The notes beneath the pieces were generated by a model. The model worked only from the letters and a program-made list of their open reading frames with translations. It was not told the DNA's origin and ran no database searches. From Fragilariopsis cylindrus CCMP1102 (lineage: Eukaryota; Bacillariophyta; Bacillariophyceae; Bacillariales; Bacillariaceae): DNA of 64,000 bases. Positions 40,833 through 52,057 of the stretch are shown piece after piece. A program made the position numbers and the translations under genes. Within the stretch, counting starts at the first letter, position 1. The number at the start of each line of letters is the position of its first letter. The stretch is taken from positions 1,054,001 through 1,118,000 of the forward strand of contig FMBT01000289.1 in the NCBI GenBank assembly GCA_900095095.1, in the 5' to 3' direction.

Positions 40833-41999
40833 ATGTCCGAGTCGCGTTTCAGTTCATCCACAAGTCAACAACGACGTGCAAAACAACAGGATATTGAAAA
40901 CCCGAGTGCGACGACAGAAGGAAATAGTATGAGAGCATCGGACCTATCATCTGTTGCGGCGGAAGCTGCTGGTGCTCTTATATCCACTTCGGGGGAAAAA
41001 GAAATTGCTGGTGGTAGTAGTGGTTTTGGTGGTATCTCTGCTATGGGTTTGAAAGTATTAATATTACTTGCAGTTCAAAACTCATCAAAGAATTTATTGA
41101 TGCGTTACGTAATGAAAGAGAAACCAGACTTTTTAAGTTCCGCGGCAGTTATTGGAAGTGAATGTACTAAATTAACTCTGAGTCTTTTTTATATCCTCTT
41201 CATTGAAAAGAATTCCTTTGGAAGTATCATTCAATACTTTAAAGATGATTGGAAGAACACATTGTTGGTATCTGTTCCGGCCAGTGCGTACAATTTACAA
41301 ATGACTCTTGAATATATTGCATTAGCAAATCTTGATGCAGCAATGTTTAGTGTTTTAGTACAAACAAAATTAGTATTTACAGCAACATTTTCAGTTATCT
41401 TTCTTGGGAAAAAATTAAAGTATATTCAAGTTATTAGTTTAATTTTACTAACATTGGGTGTAATGTTATGCAATATGAAAGTCGGTAATGATAACCAAAA
41501 TAATAATTCCAACATGAAGGGTATTTTGGCAACGTTAGGTATAGCCGTTAGTTCTGGATTTGCTAGTGTCTATACAGAAAAGGTAATAAAGGCACAACGG
41601 AAGAATTCTCCTGTGATGACTATTGGTGGTGGTCAACATTCTCTCGCATATACACAAGTTCAACTTGCTTGTATGAGTTTGGTTACCATTGGTATATATG
41701 CATGTATTATGGACTTTCAACGAATTCTTGAATTTGGACTATTCCATAACTTTAATGGTATGGCATTCCTTACCGTATTTAATTCAGCTATTGGTGGATT
41801 GATTGTTGCGAGTGTATTGAAGCATGCAGATTCTGTCTTGAAGGGATACGCAACCGCAATATCCGTCATTGGAACTGGTCTATTAAGTATGGTACTTTTC
41901 GGTACGCAACTCCATGGAATATACTTCATGGGCATTATCAATGTCATTATAGCAGTATTACTTTACAACGGAAAGAATTTTGATCAATATATGTGTTAA
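40833..41999 (+). CDS. Nucleotide-sugar transporter (UDP-galactose/CMP-sialic acid transporter family, SLC35A-like)
   Basis: Golgi or ER antiporter that brings nucleotide sugars into the lumen. 388 residues with about ten TM helices. Family marks are ALVQNSS-like LLAVQNSSKNLLMRYV, SECTKLTLSLFYIL, VPASAYNLQMTLEYIALANL, the diagnostic LDAAMFSVLVQTKLVFTATF, FLGKKLKYIQVISLILLTLG, GFASVYTEKVIK, NSAIGGLIVASVLKHADSVLKG and YATAISVIGTGLLS. The N-terminal 70 residues are hydrophilic. Length and motifs are complete, so it should be functional. The transported sugar cannot be fixed from sequence. Confidence 0.92.
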   Translation: MSESRFSSSTSQQRRAKQQDIENPSATTEGNSMRASDLSSVAAEAAGALISTSGEKEIAGGSSGFGGISAMGLKVLILLAVQNSSKNLLMRYVMKEKPDFLSSAAVIGSECTKLTLSLFYILFIEKNSFGSIIQYFKDDWKNTLLVSVPASAYNLQMTLEYIALANLDAAMFSVLVQTKLVFTATFSVIFLGKKLKYIQVISLILLTLGVMLCNMKVGNDNQNNNSNMKGILATLGIAVSSGFASVYTEKVIKAQRKNSPVMTIGGGQHSLAYTQVQLACMSLVTIGIYACIMDFQRILEFGLFHNFNGMAFLTVFNSAIGGLIVASVLKHADSVLKGYATAISVIGTGLLSMVLFGTQLHGIYFMGIINVIIAVLLYNGKNFDQYMC

Positions 42000-42850
42000 C
42001 GATAACGATAACGATGACTTGGAAATAAGTAATTATAACGGCGCACGCCTAGAATATGGTAGGGTAGTATATTTAGTTTATAAGTACAGTAAATGAAGAT
42101 ATGATAGAACCGAAATTTTCGTCAGTGAAGATATCATCCTTTTTTATTTTATGTGCAGTTATGTATGACTCCACTTGTTATTATTTATAATTATTAAGTT
42201 TGTTCGTGCGACGGAATCTTCTACGCTTCCCACCACATCGATCAAAGTTTCATACGATTAATCCATTCCACAACTTGATTTGATTCTCTTTATGACATCA
42301 AGAGAAACTGCACTTGATTTCATCTCAAATGATGTATGTTGTATATACTGCATATTATTTGTCACGGGGACGGGGGGTTGATTAGCACCAAAAAAATCGT
42401 GTTTATTTATTCTATATAAAAGTTTTAAAAAATAATCTCGTCGTGATCATTGTGTTATCCGACAACCATACTAGTAGAAGAACGACCAATCAATCGTTAA
42501 TATTTATTTTACGTCACGCCATGCCATGCCATTTCATTTAATAGTTCCCAATAGCGATAGAGCGGCAGCGGCAGCGGCAGCAGTAGAAGCAAAAGGCAGA
42601 GGAAGAAAAATAATTGTGATGGAAGAATATTCTACTACTAGACGAACGAGGCAGCAGCGGCGGTACCACTTTTTATTCTTAATCAAAATTTCTCTTTTTT
42701 GTTTTGTTTTGATATCTCTGTTTCCACACTTGTTATAATATGTACTGGACAGTTAACTTTCGACCTTGACTTGTTATCATGTACTTGTATTGTCATGAAC
42801 TGCACTGTACTACTTTTATTACTATTATTATTATTATTATTATTGTTATT
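42000..42850. other. Intergenic, simple repeats only
   Basis: 851 bp between convergent genes. It contains (AACGAT)n near 41999-42015, GCGGCAGCGGCAGCGGCAGCAG near 42562 and (ATT)n near 42821-42850. The plus ORF 42526-42738 follows those repeats and is not supported as a gene. Confidence 0.45.
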
Positions 42851-43183
42851 TTACCATGATTTGAAAGTAACAACTCCTGGCATTTGTAATAATTTGATTT
42901 GTTTATATCCATGTCGAATTTTATGTTCAATACCATTATAATCTTTTCGACTACCTTTCAATGCTTGTCGTCGAAATTCATTACGTGCATGAGCTGTACT
43001 TGTACTCGTACTTGCATCGGCAAATAAAAGTCTTGTGAATGACAATTGCTTGAAATCAGTAGTAGTAATAGTAGTGCCTGTAGTATTAGTATTAGCTGCT
43101 CGATCTTTCTTAGTTGCCTCTCGTAGTAACGTTCTATACAACGCTAATACTTCCTTTTGAATACCAGACAATTTTCTACTCAT
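42851..43183 (-). CDS. SDHAF1: LYR-motif protein, SDHAF1-like succinate dehydrogenase assembly factor
   Basis: 110 residues from ATG at 43183 (MSRKLSGIQKEVLALYRTLL). The LYR triplet follows the helix start as in SDHAF1 (SGIQKEVLALYRTLLREA). The second conserved part is EFRRQALKGSRKDYNGIEHK followed by IRHGYKQIKLLQMPG, matching the family FR....LPR.D...IE...R.G..Q...L pattern. It should act in the mitochondrial matrix, helping insert Fe-S clusters into the SDH iron-sulfur subunit. A Thr/Asn-rich insert separates the halves. The longer frame upstream lacks an ATG. It is divergent from EMC6. Confidence 0.85.
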   Translation of the reverse strand: MSRKLSGIQKEVLALYRTLLREATKKDRAANTNTTGTTITTTDFKQLSFTRLLFADASTSTSTAHARNEFRRQALKGSRKDYNGIEHKIRHGYKQIKLLQMPGVVTFKSW

Positions 43184-43708
43184 TCTCTTTGCTGTTGGAA
43201 AAGAAAGTTGTTTTGTGATTGATTCTTGGTGTGTAAGTGGTTTGTTTTGTTCCACTCGATTGAATTAATGCACTCTTCGAAGTAATATGTGATTGACGAA
43301 AGCATATATATTATTTATCTGCTTTGAATGAATGAATCATCGCCCATCATCATCATCAATCTATGATCTCTCTTTACCATGAGCATCTCAAGAAAGATAC
43401 ATCGATACAGTATTTTGCAGTCTAAAACGAGCTCGAACACACACAAAAAAGTTATAGTAAGTGTGGAAATAATCAAGAATGCGTGCGAGCTCTAATTGAA
43501 TAAAACTATTATTGAGTTAATCACGCATTGGTGAGCGATATCCTCAGTCACACCAGCAGAATATCTGAGACGAAACGGGCACTTTTAAATCGACAACCTA
43601 AAAAACTTATTACAAGACGAGGACGACGATCATTACACAACAAACATACACTCTCTTCCTGTCTTTTTTAAATTAAAATATACTACAAAAAAACAATAAA
43701 TCAGCACT
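43184..43708. promoter_or_regulatory. Divergent intergenic region between SDHAF1-like and EMC6 genes
   Basis: 525 bp, AT-rich, with a GCGTGCGAGCTC stretch near 43482. No gene is seen. Confidence 0.4.
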
Positions 43709-44562
43709 ATGATTGATCCTATGGCTGGCATTGATGCCGCTCTTCCTGGTCCTGATACACATGATGAAAAAGATGTCTTCGATGTGACAACACTACGATA
43801 TAATTTACAACATATTGATAAAATCCGATCTGTTATGAATATCGCATCTGGGTGTGTTGCTGGTATATGTGGTCTAACTGGATTGGAAGGATTAGGTACG
43901 TTACGTTCTAACGTCTCGTCGTCTCATCTATTCTGACTTGTATGTTGAAAAGCTGTTAGTTATACTATTATGTATACAAGGTGGTCAATGAATGATACAT
44001 AACACATCTTGTCAATTTGGGGAACATATTTATCTTATCTCATCGACGACGAGGAGAGAAGAAAAAGATGAAAAAATGGTCTAGCAGAGAAAATGTTGAC
44101 TTTTGGATTTTGAACTATCTTTTCTTTTGTATTATAGTGGCAGAACAAACAACAGTACAAGGTACAGCAGTGATTGTTCCTCATACCTTTTTGTGTATAC
44201 TCACTTTTTCTTTTCGCTTCCGTCCCCCATTCTTTTTTAAAACCTATCAATGTTGCTTGCTATATACCGTCGAATGATTCACCTAAAACAAAATCGCACA
44301 AACACACACACACACACACACACTGATTTCGATTCAATTCAATTCAATACAATTCTTCAATAAACATCAAATGCATATAGTTTGCTTTTTAATGTTACAT
44401 TTATCGGTATTAATATTAATTTGGGGATTTAAAATGAATTTTCAATTACGATCCTATACCCGACAATCTATATGGTCATATTCCACTGCAAATTTACAAC
44501 AAAGTGGTCTATCGTTTACATTATTTTGGACATTATTTTATGGACTGGTTTATTTGTATTAA
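43709..44562 (+). CDS. EMC6: ER membrane protein complex subunit 6, two exons
   Basis: Subunit of the EMC insertase. Exon 1 is 43709-43895 and exon 2 is 44381-44562. The 485-nt intron (GTACGT...CATATAG) is the longest in the window and carries a (CA)n run near 44300. The phase-1 junction gives GICGLTGLEGL-VCFLMLHLS, restoring the conserved G(I/L)xGLTG(L) turn and second TM helix. The C-terminus FTLFWTLFYGLVYLY matches the EMC6 ending (VLFWTFLYGMVHVY in animals). The protein is 122 residues with three TM segments, close to the usual 110. The exon 1 ORF alone would stop soon after the donor, which supports splicing. Confidence 0.92.
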
Positions 44563-45037
44563 AATATAAGAATAATAATTACGTACTACTACAAAAAAAA
44601 TAACAAAAAATGTATCCATTGCCGTATATAAAGCTCATACTCTACTATTGCTCCAGTTTATCTTTTTGAGGCATTACTAACTACGGGATCGAAACTAACT
44701 AGGAATGTAATAAGACGAAATCGAATATACTGAATCATGACTAGTTACCTTCAAATAAATAATAAAGTACTGTACTCCATTTTGATCAAAAGATATCTCA
44801 GAATCAAATCCAATGAAAATAGTATTGAAAACCTCCCTCTATTTTCTTCACAATAATACATTTCATTTCATATGATACATATATATATTGTATTTCGATT
44901 TCTTTCGTTATCATTCTACTTGTGTAGCCATATCCGTGTATTAGAGAACGGGGAGTTGCATATTTAATTCTCTATCGTTGTCATCGTGTCGTTTGATTTC
45001 TTTTGTTGTTGTTTGTTGGTTTTCATTACTTTTTTTT
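44563..45037. other. Convergent intergenic region, no gene seen
   Basis: 475 bp between the 3' ends of EMC6 and FCF1, AT-rich. Confidence 0.4.
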
Positions 45038-45837
45038 CTATCTTGCTGCACCAAAAGCTTCTGGCATCCGTTCGACTGTATACTTATAACCACTTATATA
45101 CATACATGGCACACCAGGAATTTTACGAATCCGTCCACGTAATTCCTTATCACATGTTGCTACAATAAAACATCTCCATTGTTTTGCCATATTTGTTAAA
45201 CAATCATCAGCGTATCCTTTTTTTGCACAATTACATGGCACACGTTCGAATCGTGGATCTTTTGCTAATCGTAACGCAATTTTATATTTCCCACCTAATT
45301 TTTCTAATTCTGCCATAACACAATCTGTTATGCATGGTATACATTTTGCTAATAAACAATCCATCATTGCTCGTATCATATCAAGTTTTTTTCTGCAATT
45401 TTTCAAGATAGTAATAATTAAGGAAGAGACAGGGATAAGAAATAAAAAGTCAGTATACTATACTAGCGTGGACATTCCTCATCACGAATCGAATCGAATC
45501 GACTCGACACGAATTGATACAATACATGCGTTCGTGATTATTCGCGTGTTGCCAATACAATACTAATTAATGTCAATTAATCATGATGTACTCACCTAAT
45601 ACTAAAGTTAATAAAGTTTGTATCGACTAGTACATGATACGGTGGACCAAGTTGTTCATTGTATTGGAAAAATAAACCCGTATTGGCTTGTTCAATTTGA
45701 CGCGGTTCTTTTTCCTTCTTCTCCTTTTCTATTTGTTTTTGTTTTGATTCTTCTAAATTACTACGAACACGTGTATCCTTAGGTGATAGCATACGCTTCG
45801 CGACAGCAAACTTTCGTGTTTGTTTTGTTTTTCCCAT
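45038..45837 (-). CDS. FCF1: rRNA-processing PIN-domain protein FCF1/UTP24, two exons
   Basis: Endonuclease of the small-subunit processome that cleaves pre-rRNA at sites around 18S. Exon 1 is 45596-45837 and exon 2 is 45038-45392. The 203-nt intron is GTGAGT...TTGCAG. The phase-2 junction gives [19 protein letters not shown]. The spliced length is 198 residues, the same as the animal protein. The basic N-terminus [36 protein letters not shown] (first catalytic Asp), [29 protein letters not shown] and the closing [12 protein letters not shown] and [11 protein letters not shown] are all canonical. Confidence 0.96.
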
Positions 45838-46833
45838 GATTGATTGATTGATTGATTGATCGATCGATTGTTGTATAGTAGTGTTATTGAACTTATGTTT
45901 CCTTCCTTATTATTTCTTTTCTTTCCCTCCAGGATAGGCTTATTGTTGAGATACGAGAATAGATGCTTTTGTTCTTTTGTGTAGCTTTGAAGGTGATTGA
46001 CTCCGCCCTATCTACTCTACCAGTTAGTACGGTTTTGTATCGGCGTGATTTTTAACGATGTTTTAATAATTACGAAATTGTGTTGATTATTGGTTCTCGC
46101 GTCCTCCTCGGATGTAAGGACAGACTGACGTTATTGTTCACTTCTTTTCATTTTTCATTGTTGCTTGGTAGCATACATCATAAAAACCTTACATATATAT
46201 ATATATGTGTGTATATATGTATATATATATATCCTCCTTTTGAAGTTCTTTAATGAAAAATCTTCTGATAGCTTTTGAAGAAGTAAATGTTCTGATCAAC
46301 AGCTGCAGTCCATTTACAACAAAGAAAGAGAGAAAGAAAGAAAGTAGGAAGGAAGGATAAATTGAAAGGGAAGAAATATACATAGCTAATCGCAAGCACA
46401 GAGAAAAAGAGAGATAGCATACTAATTATTCTCGGATCAAAACGCCCTATATATAGAACCCTTTTATCTCTCAGAACAGTGAACACAAACCAACTGTACC
46501 CCAACACTGTACTGTTTTTCTTGGTAACCCAGTCCTGGTATTATTTATTACACCATATGGGGCTCAATCAATAGACGGTTGCTGTTCTACAGACTAAATA
46601 AAACATAAGAAGCTTAGTATGTTAATTGCTTAAAGAATGGATTAAGCTTTAAAGAGAGATAAATGCATAAATAGTAGCATGTTGAGAGTGCATAATAGAG
46701 CAGCAGACCAAGATCTAAAAGTGTACAAAAATCCAATGGCAAAAACTCTATATGTATTTATATGTATGAAGGCAATACATCCTATGAGGCTGAATACTAA
46801 CAATACAGTATAGTAGCATATTGTAAAGTATAT

Positions 46834-46870
46834 TATGTATGTATGTATGTATGTATGTATGTATGTATGT
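46834..46870 (+). repeat. (ATGT)n microsatellite
   Basis: About nine uninterrupted ATGT units. Confidence 0.9.
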
Positions 46871-47262
46871 ACGTGTATAATCTTTGTAATAATTTTTTAA
46901 TGTTTGTTCTTCAACAACCATACAATACCGCAGAGCTTTTATGAAGTCCCGCACGCCTACGTTGTAAGTAGTGCCCCAACAGCAGGGCATAAGCATGGAA
47001 ACTAAATGTAGACTGTCCGCCTCACTTTTTTTTTCGGAAAGTATAAGCGCCTGATCGAAACATCATTCAAACAGTTACGATACAAACTCTTATCAATTCA
47101 GTGTATGTACTGTACTCTTTATTGATCAATGGCACACACGACGGTCATCGATACTTAAGCTAAACGAGAGTCAGTCAAGTCAACCATGCGAACCAATTTG
47201 AAGAAATTCCAAATATTACCGTAACGCGTAAAATCTCTAACGTATGCTACTACTACTGTAGT

Positions 47263-47335
47263 TAGTGTTCGAATCGAAGTCAAGTAATTCTGATAGTGTT
47301 CGAATCGAAGTGATTCGATTCTGATAGTGTTCATT
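47263..47335. repeat. Short tandem repeat with GTGTTCGAATCGAAG unit
   Basis: Two complete units and one partial unit separated by TGATTCTGATA-type spacers. The core TTCGAA is palindromic. Confidence 0.7.
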
Positions 47336-47669
47336 CGAATCGTACGGTAATTCGACAGGTGATGGAATAGACGTATCATTGGCATGTGCAATGTTCCACT
47401 AGGGGGGCAACGAAACGAACGAAATGGTATGTATGAATATAGATTTACTTAATAACAATAGAATAATTAAAGTAGTACTATACTATAGAATGCTATAATC
47501 TATATCAGACATATCTGATAACATCATCATTCATCACCAACAACATATATTTATTAACATCATCACGTGGGAATACTTCACAATCTAAAATTCAAGTTGT
47601 GGCATCACGAGAGAGGTTTTGAGGAGAGGATCGGACGCCTCATTTCGAAGGAATTGTATCAAATTCATT

Positions 47670-48049
47670 TTATGCTTCTTCCTCGGTAGGTTTGTCTTCG
47701 GCAGGTTTGTCCTCGGCAGGCTTGTCCTCAGTAGTTTCTTCCTCGACCACAGGTTTTTCTTCTTCAACTGGTGACTTTCCTCCAAAGCAACCACACAATG
47801 AGGCAAACATAGACTTTGCGGGTGCAGCTTCGTCTACGGCTGGTGTCATTTCTTTCTTTTCCTCGGTCACAGGTTGTTCGGCAGGTGCCGTTTCTTCCTT
47901 AGGAGTTTCTTCTGTTCCTGTTACAACGGGGGTAGTATCAACTGGAGGAAAGAAGTTATTGCGTTCGTGCGTGTGCGTGAGTCGACATCAGCATCTCATG
48001 ATGATGAAGATTATATCGCAACATTGATAGAAAACTTACCTTCGACCAT
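47670..48049 (-). CDS. Small acidic Glu/Pro-rich protein with 10-nt first exon
   Basis: Family not recognised. Exon 1 is only 48040-48049 (ATGGTCGAAG). The intron 47942-48039 starts GTAAGT and ends CCTCCAG. Exon 2 is 47670-47941. The phase-1 junction gives MVE-VDTTPVVTGTEE and a 93-residue protein. Most of it is acidic and low-complexity. One short non-acidic core, KSMFASLCGCFGGKS, has two Cys that could be lipidated or bind metal. The C-terminus has three (P/A)AEDKP-like repeats. Starting instead at the ATG in exon 2 gives 66 residues, but would drop the extended open frame that runs cleanly to the acceptor. Confidence 0.6.
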
Positions 48050-49481
48050 TTTGAAAAATTTGCTTTAGAGAAGTAATAATAATGACTCTGAATAAGAATG
48101 TATGTTTTAGAAATAATGAATTCTTTTTTTTTTAATGAGAAGGCTGTGAAGAAATTACAGTTGCTGTATCCGTCTCAAATATTCTTTTTTGTGTGACACC
48201 CTCTACGAAGAGTTCTTCATGTCCTCACAATAGTTCGGCGCGAGCTCAACTTTGTCCGCGGGTCGGACCAATGCACAGTTAACGCCGTTAATTTCCTTGA
48301 TAGTAGAAGACTTAAAAGACACGGAACCTCCTACGGTATTTGTTTAAATATGCTACTTAGGAGAGTACTGTCCTAACTTAGGACAGTACTGTGGCTGTTT
48401 GTCTGTGGTAAGTGACATTTAGTAAGAAGTGAGTGGTAAAAGTATAAATCTAAAATAGGTAGTCAAATCAGCAAATCAGACTCCATACACAAGAATAAAC
48501 ACCTAACATACCATACAGGAGGATATATATATCCTATATATATATATATTATATATATTATATAACTTGAATTGGTAATAGAGGCTGGTGGAATGGATAG
48601 ATGAAGAGAGATAGTAAACACAAGATTAGTTGTGTGGAGGACTCGTGGTGCAGACTAGACTGCACACAGACATCATCCTGATTAGGTATTTCTTGTCACG
48701 TCCTGCTTGGAACTGTCCAAAGAATAAATAGTGTATTGTTCTTCATAAGATAAAGTTGCTGTCAATCTCTGCTGCTGAATGAAGACATCATGTAAATTCT
48801 TCTGTACACAACCAACCAAATTATTATAAAGTCTGCAAACTTTCCCCTGTTTTCTTGTACAGTATTAAGAGTTACATGATGATATCTAATGGGTGGTTAT
48901 GTTAGTCAGTAGAGCATTAGTTACATGGAGATACACAGTCAGTATGTATTATTCACCGTGCATGCATGGTTGGCAATGGTGGAATTATTTCTCTATTTTC
49001 TTTCTGGTAATTCTAGTACCTCCTCCCTACTATTACTTGTATTGTGGTGGGTCGGCTGCTGGCTTGCCTTTTCCTAGGTGGTAGGTAGTTTTACAGCAAC
49101 TACTATATAATGCATAACAAGTTGTATGCATTATATGGTGTAATATAATGTGATGGTCAAATAATGCATAGGAAAAAAGAAAAAAGGAATAGAACAGAAA
49201 GTATATACAATTAATTGTATGTTAAATTCAGTTTTGTTTACAAAATTTCGAATTCTATCTTACAACGTGTATCAATCAAAGGAATGACATCGATATAAAT
49301 CTGTACCGTACATTGACATCGTGTTCCTGTCGTCGAACATAGCCAATAAAGTAAGATTCGCAGGGAAAAGCGGAATAAATATTCGATTAACTCAACTGCA
49401 TATCTTCAATAGACCGAAATTTTTTCACAATCAGAATGGATCAATCAGATTTGTGATTAATTCACACACGTATTTTGCAAC
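48050..49481. other. 1.4-kb intergenic region
   Basis: Holds a 27-bp palindrome (48364-48390), a TA-repeat block at 48521-48565 and otherwise AT-rich DNA. The plus ORF 48893-49084 has no family features. Confidence 0.5.
48364..48390. repeat. 27-bp near-perfect palindrome
   Basis: AGTACTGTCCTAA, one C, then TTAGGACAGTACT: 13-bp arms that pair fully around a single base. Confidence 0.9.
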
Positions 49482-51446
49482 ATGAGAATGGCAAGAGGAA
49501 TTAAGGCTACTGCATCTAATAGGAGACGTGAATCGTCATCATTACCACTACTACTACGCGTTGGTGTAGCTACTGTTGTTGGTGGTATTGTATTATTGGT
49601 TGTTCTCCAATGTATACTTTATGACCATTTAGTAATAAACGACGAGATTAGTAGTATTAATAATAATAATAATCCAATAAATGAAAAAGCAACAGAAGGC
49701 GATGAAATAATATCAGTTGATACTGTTGTTCGTCGTGGTCGTCGAAAGGCGGAGGAGATCATTGATGTAGTCATTTCCGATAATAATGATGGCAGTACTA
49801 GTAGGAGTAGTAGGAGTAGTAGTAACAGTGGTGTGAATATTTTCAATAACAATGATAGCAATAATAACGATTACATAATTGCCGCTAAACAAACAATAAT
49901 CAACGAACAACACTCCAGAAAGATACAACGAGAGAAACGAAATAATAAGCAGCAACAACAACAACAACAAATACAACGACAAGTACAACAACAAGAACAA
50001 GATGGCAATGGTAAAGATTCCAATATTAATTCACAATTATTACTTCAACAAGTATTGTCGGCACATAATAACAATCCAAAAATTAGACGGAAACACCACA
50101 AATTTTGTGACAACGACATATCCTTTCGTGAAAAGTGTGACCTCCAACAAGCCAATTGTATCAAACACGTAAATGCCTCTAGTACACACGGTATAGGGAA
50201 TGCTATTATCTGTTCCTTTGAAAGGACAGCCGAAGAAGTATTTAATGCCAATAATAATCATAATCTTACAGCACAAAAAAATAACAATCAAAATTGTGCC
50301 CCTGCCATCCATTCCACATCGATACGAAACAATGAATTTGATTTTTTGAAACACAATCGTATTCCGAATGTCACAACTACCAATCATCTGTGTACGGTCT
50401 ATGCCATCACACAACCAAAAGAAATAGTCCAGACAAAAATTAATGAATTAATGGCAGCATTGGACGACGATGATGATGATGATGATGACAATGAAGATAA
50501 GGAAGTCTCATTGGCAGATGATCCCGAGTTGCCATTGGTAGCAATTCATATACGCACTGGATGGGCAGATGAAATGGCCAGGAATTCCGATTCGACATGG
50601 AATTCATTGGAATTTTTGGATATATGTCGAAAATATAATAATCAAAAAAAATCCCAAAACAACAACAATTTGTTGTTTTATAATTTAGAGGACAATGATG
50701 ATCCGTATCATTATGATCAAGCAGTCACCACAGAAAGAAGATCTCTTGCGGATGATATATTAGTGCCGTTGCGAAAACGTGCCAATACCAAATTCGGAAA
50801 AAAGAAATGGAGATTGTATGTGGCATCCGATGCCCCCGGAATTAAATTGGTGATTGCCAATTATTTGAGTGGTGAGTATTATAAGAATGCATTGATGACC
50901 ACCGGTAGTATTGGTCACAATCACGATGGTGTTACATCACGCACCACCAAAGAAAATGAAGAAGTGGAAACAAATGTATTTGTGGATTTAATTATGATGA
51001 GTGAATCATCATTGTTTACATTCATTGGTTCTAAATTTCCACAAGTTGCCGCCAAACGATCGATGTGTGAACAAGAAATTCTTCCTGCGGGAGGGAGTGG
51101 TATGCCACGACATACTCTAGTTGGATTACGTAATGTATTGTCCGAACTTATTAAGAGTAGTTCGAAGAAGAGTGACAGTAGTAATAACAATAACAATAAC
51201 AATAACAATAACAATAACAAATATGTATACAATCATGAACCCGAACAATATAAGAAGTGGTTGGAAACAATAACAAAATTACTAACAAATGTGAATCATC
51301 CACCTCCCAATTGTCTTTCATCATTGGACGCATCATTGGACATTGACCATCCAGTCGAACAATGCTTGTGTTGGGTCAAAAGAGCTCACGCTGGTGTAAG
51401 TGTTAGCGTTGATGTTGATGTTGATGTTGGCGTTGACGGCCAGTAA
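49482..51446 (+). CDS. Type II membrane glycosyltransferase-like protein (fucosyltransferase-like)
   Basis: 654 residues. A signal anchor at about residues 24-47 (LLLRVGVATVVGGIVLLVVL) is followed by a long Asn/Gln-rich stem, then a lumenal domain with several Cys. LVAIHIRTGWADE (about residue 355) resembles the H(I/V)RR(T/G)D-type motif I of alpha-1,6 and protein O-fucosyltransferases. WRLYVASDAPGIKL fits the following nucleotide-binding strand, and FVDLIMMSESSLFTFIGSKF fits motif III. It is thus probably a Golgi fucosyltransferase of the GT23/GT65/GT68 clan. Asn runs encoded by AAC/AAT repeats (near 51185-51222) inflate its length. The motif match is partial, so the donor is uncertain. Confidence 0.65.
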   Translation: MRMARGIKATASNRRRESSSLPLLLRVGVATVVGGIVLLVVLQCILYDHLVINDEISSINNNNNPINEKATEGDEIISVDTVVRRGRRKAEEIIDVVISDNNDGSTSRSSRSSSNSGVNIFNNNDSNNNDYIIAAKQTIINEQHSRKIQREKRNNKQQQQQQQIQRQVQQQEQDGNGKDSNINSQLLLQQVLSAHNNNPKIRRKHHKFCDNDISFREKCDLQQANCIKHVNASSTHGIGNAIICSFERTAEEVFNANNNHNLTAQKNNNQNCAPAIHSTSIRNNEFDFLKHNRIPNVTTTNHLCTVYAITQPKEIVQTKINELMAALDDDDDDDDDNEDKEVSLADDPELPLVAIHIRTGWADEMARNSDSTWNSLEFLDICRKYNNQKKSQNNNNLLFYNLEDNDDPYHYDQAVTTERRSLADDILVPLRKRANTKFGKKKWRLYVASDAPGIKLVIANYLSGEYYKNALMTTGSIGHNHDGVTSRTTKENEEVETNVFVDLIMMSESSLFTFIGSKFPQVAAKRSMCEQEILPAGGSGMPRHTLVGLRNVLSELIKSSSKKSDSSNNNNNNNNNNNNKYVYNHEPEQYKKWLETITKLLTNVNHPPPNCLSSLDASLDIDHPVEQCLCWVKRAHAGVSVSVDVDVDVGVDGQ

Positions 51447-52057
51447 TGTAATAATTATATGTACACCGACGACGACAACAATATGCTGTGCTGTGCTGTG
51501 CTAGCATTTTATGACATCTTTTAAGATATAATATAAAAATAGTACAATTTTTTAATTTTACTTAGGAATTCTATTATACTTCTTCTATTAGGTCCTGTTT
51601 CGTATATTTGTTTAATCACATTTCCATGAATATTAAATATTTCCCCATGCGAACTAAATATCTCTTCTGTTCTTTTTTTGATCGTATGCCAGCTGATAAT
51701 TTCCAAATGTCTATATAATGCTACTTACTTAGCACTGGATTATAATGCAACTCGACTAAAGTAAAACCGACATTTTTTTGTGTTACGGTACTCCTCTTTT
51801 TCTATCTGAAGAGAATATCATCCGAACTTTAGCACCTCTAAAAAGTAACTTAAAAGAGGTTCGTTCTTATCCCAACCAAAGATGAAGTAGTGATAGGTAG
51901 GACGAAGAGTAAAGCATAGGTCCACCGAAACCAACAATGATCAAGAGAAAGAACATCAGCAAGTTTCCCCCTTCAGAGCAAGCGATTGCATGATATACAG
52001 GCTGACACTATAGTATACTTCCCTGAACTGATTATCCTTTTTAGTACTAAACAATGA
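51447..52057. other. Convergent intergenic region, no gene seen
   Basis: 611 bp, with CTGTGCTGTGCTGTG near 51487. Small ORFs are not supported. Confidence 0.45.

Larger units (their letters stand above)
45838..47669. other. 1.8-kb intergenic region rich in simple repeats
   Basis: Contains (GATT)n at 45838-45869, TA-rich repeats near 46195-46232, an (AGAA)n-like tract near 46322-46350, (ATGT)n at 46834-46870, and tandem GTGTTCGAATCGAAG units at 47263-47335. The long minus ORFs at 46189-46507 and 46748-46996 follow those repeats and are not supported. Confidence 0.55.

Noticed and set aside
46189-46507. Minus-strand hydrophobic ORFs near TA and AGAA repeats
   Set aside because: Sequence derives from simple repeats; no start context, no conserved segment.
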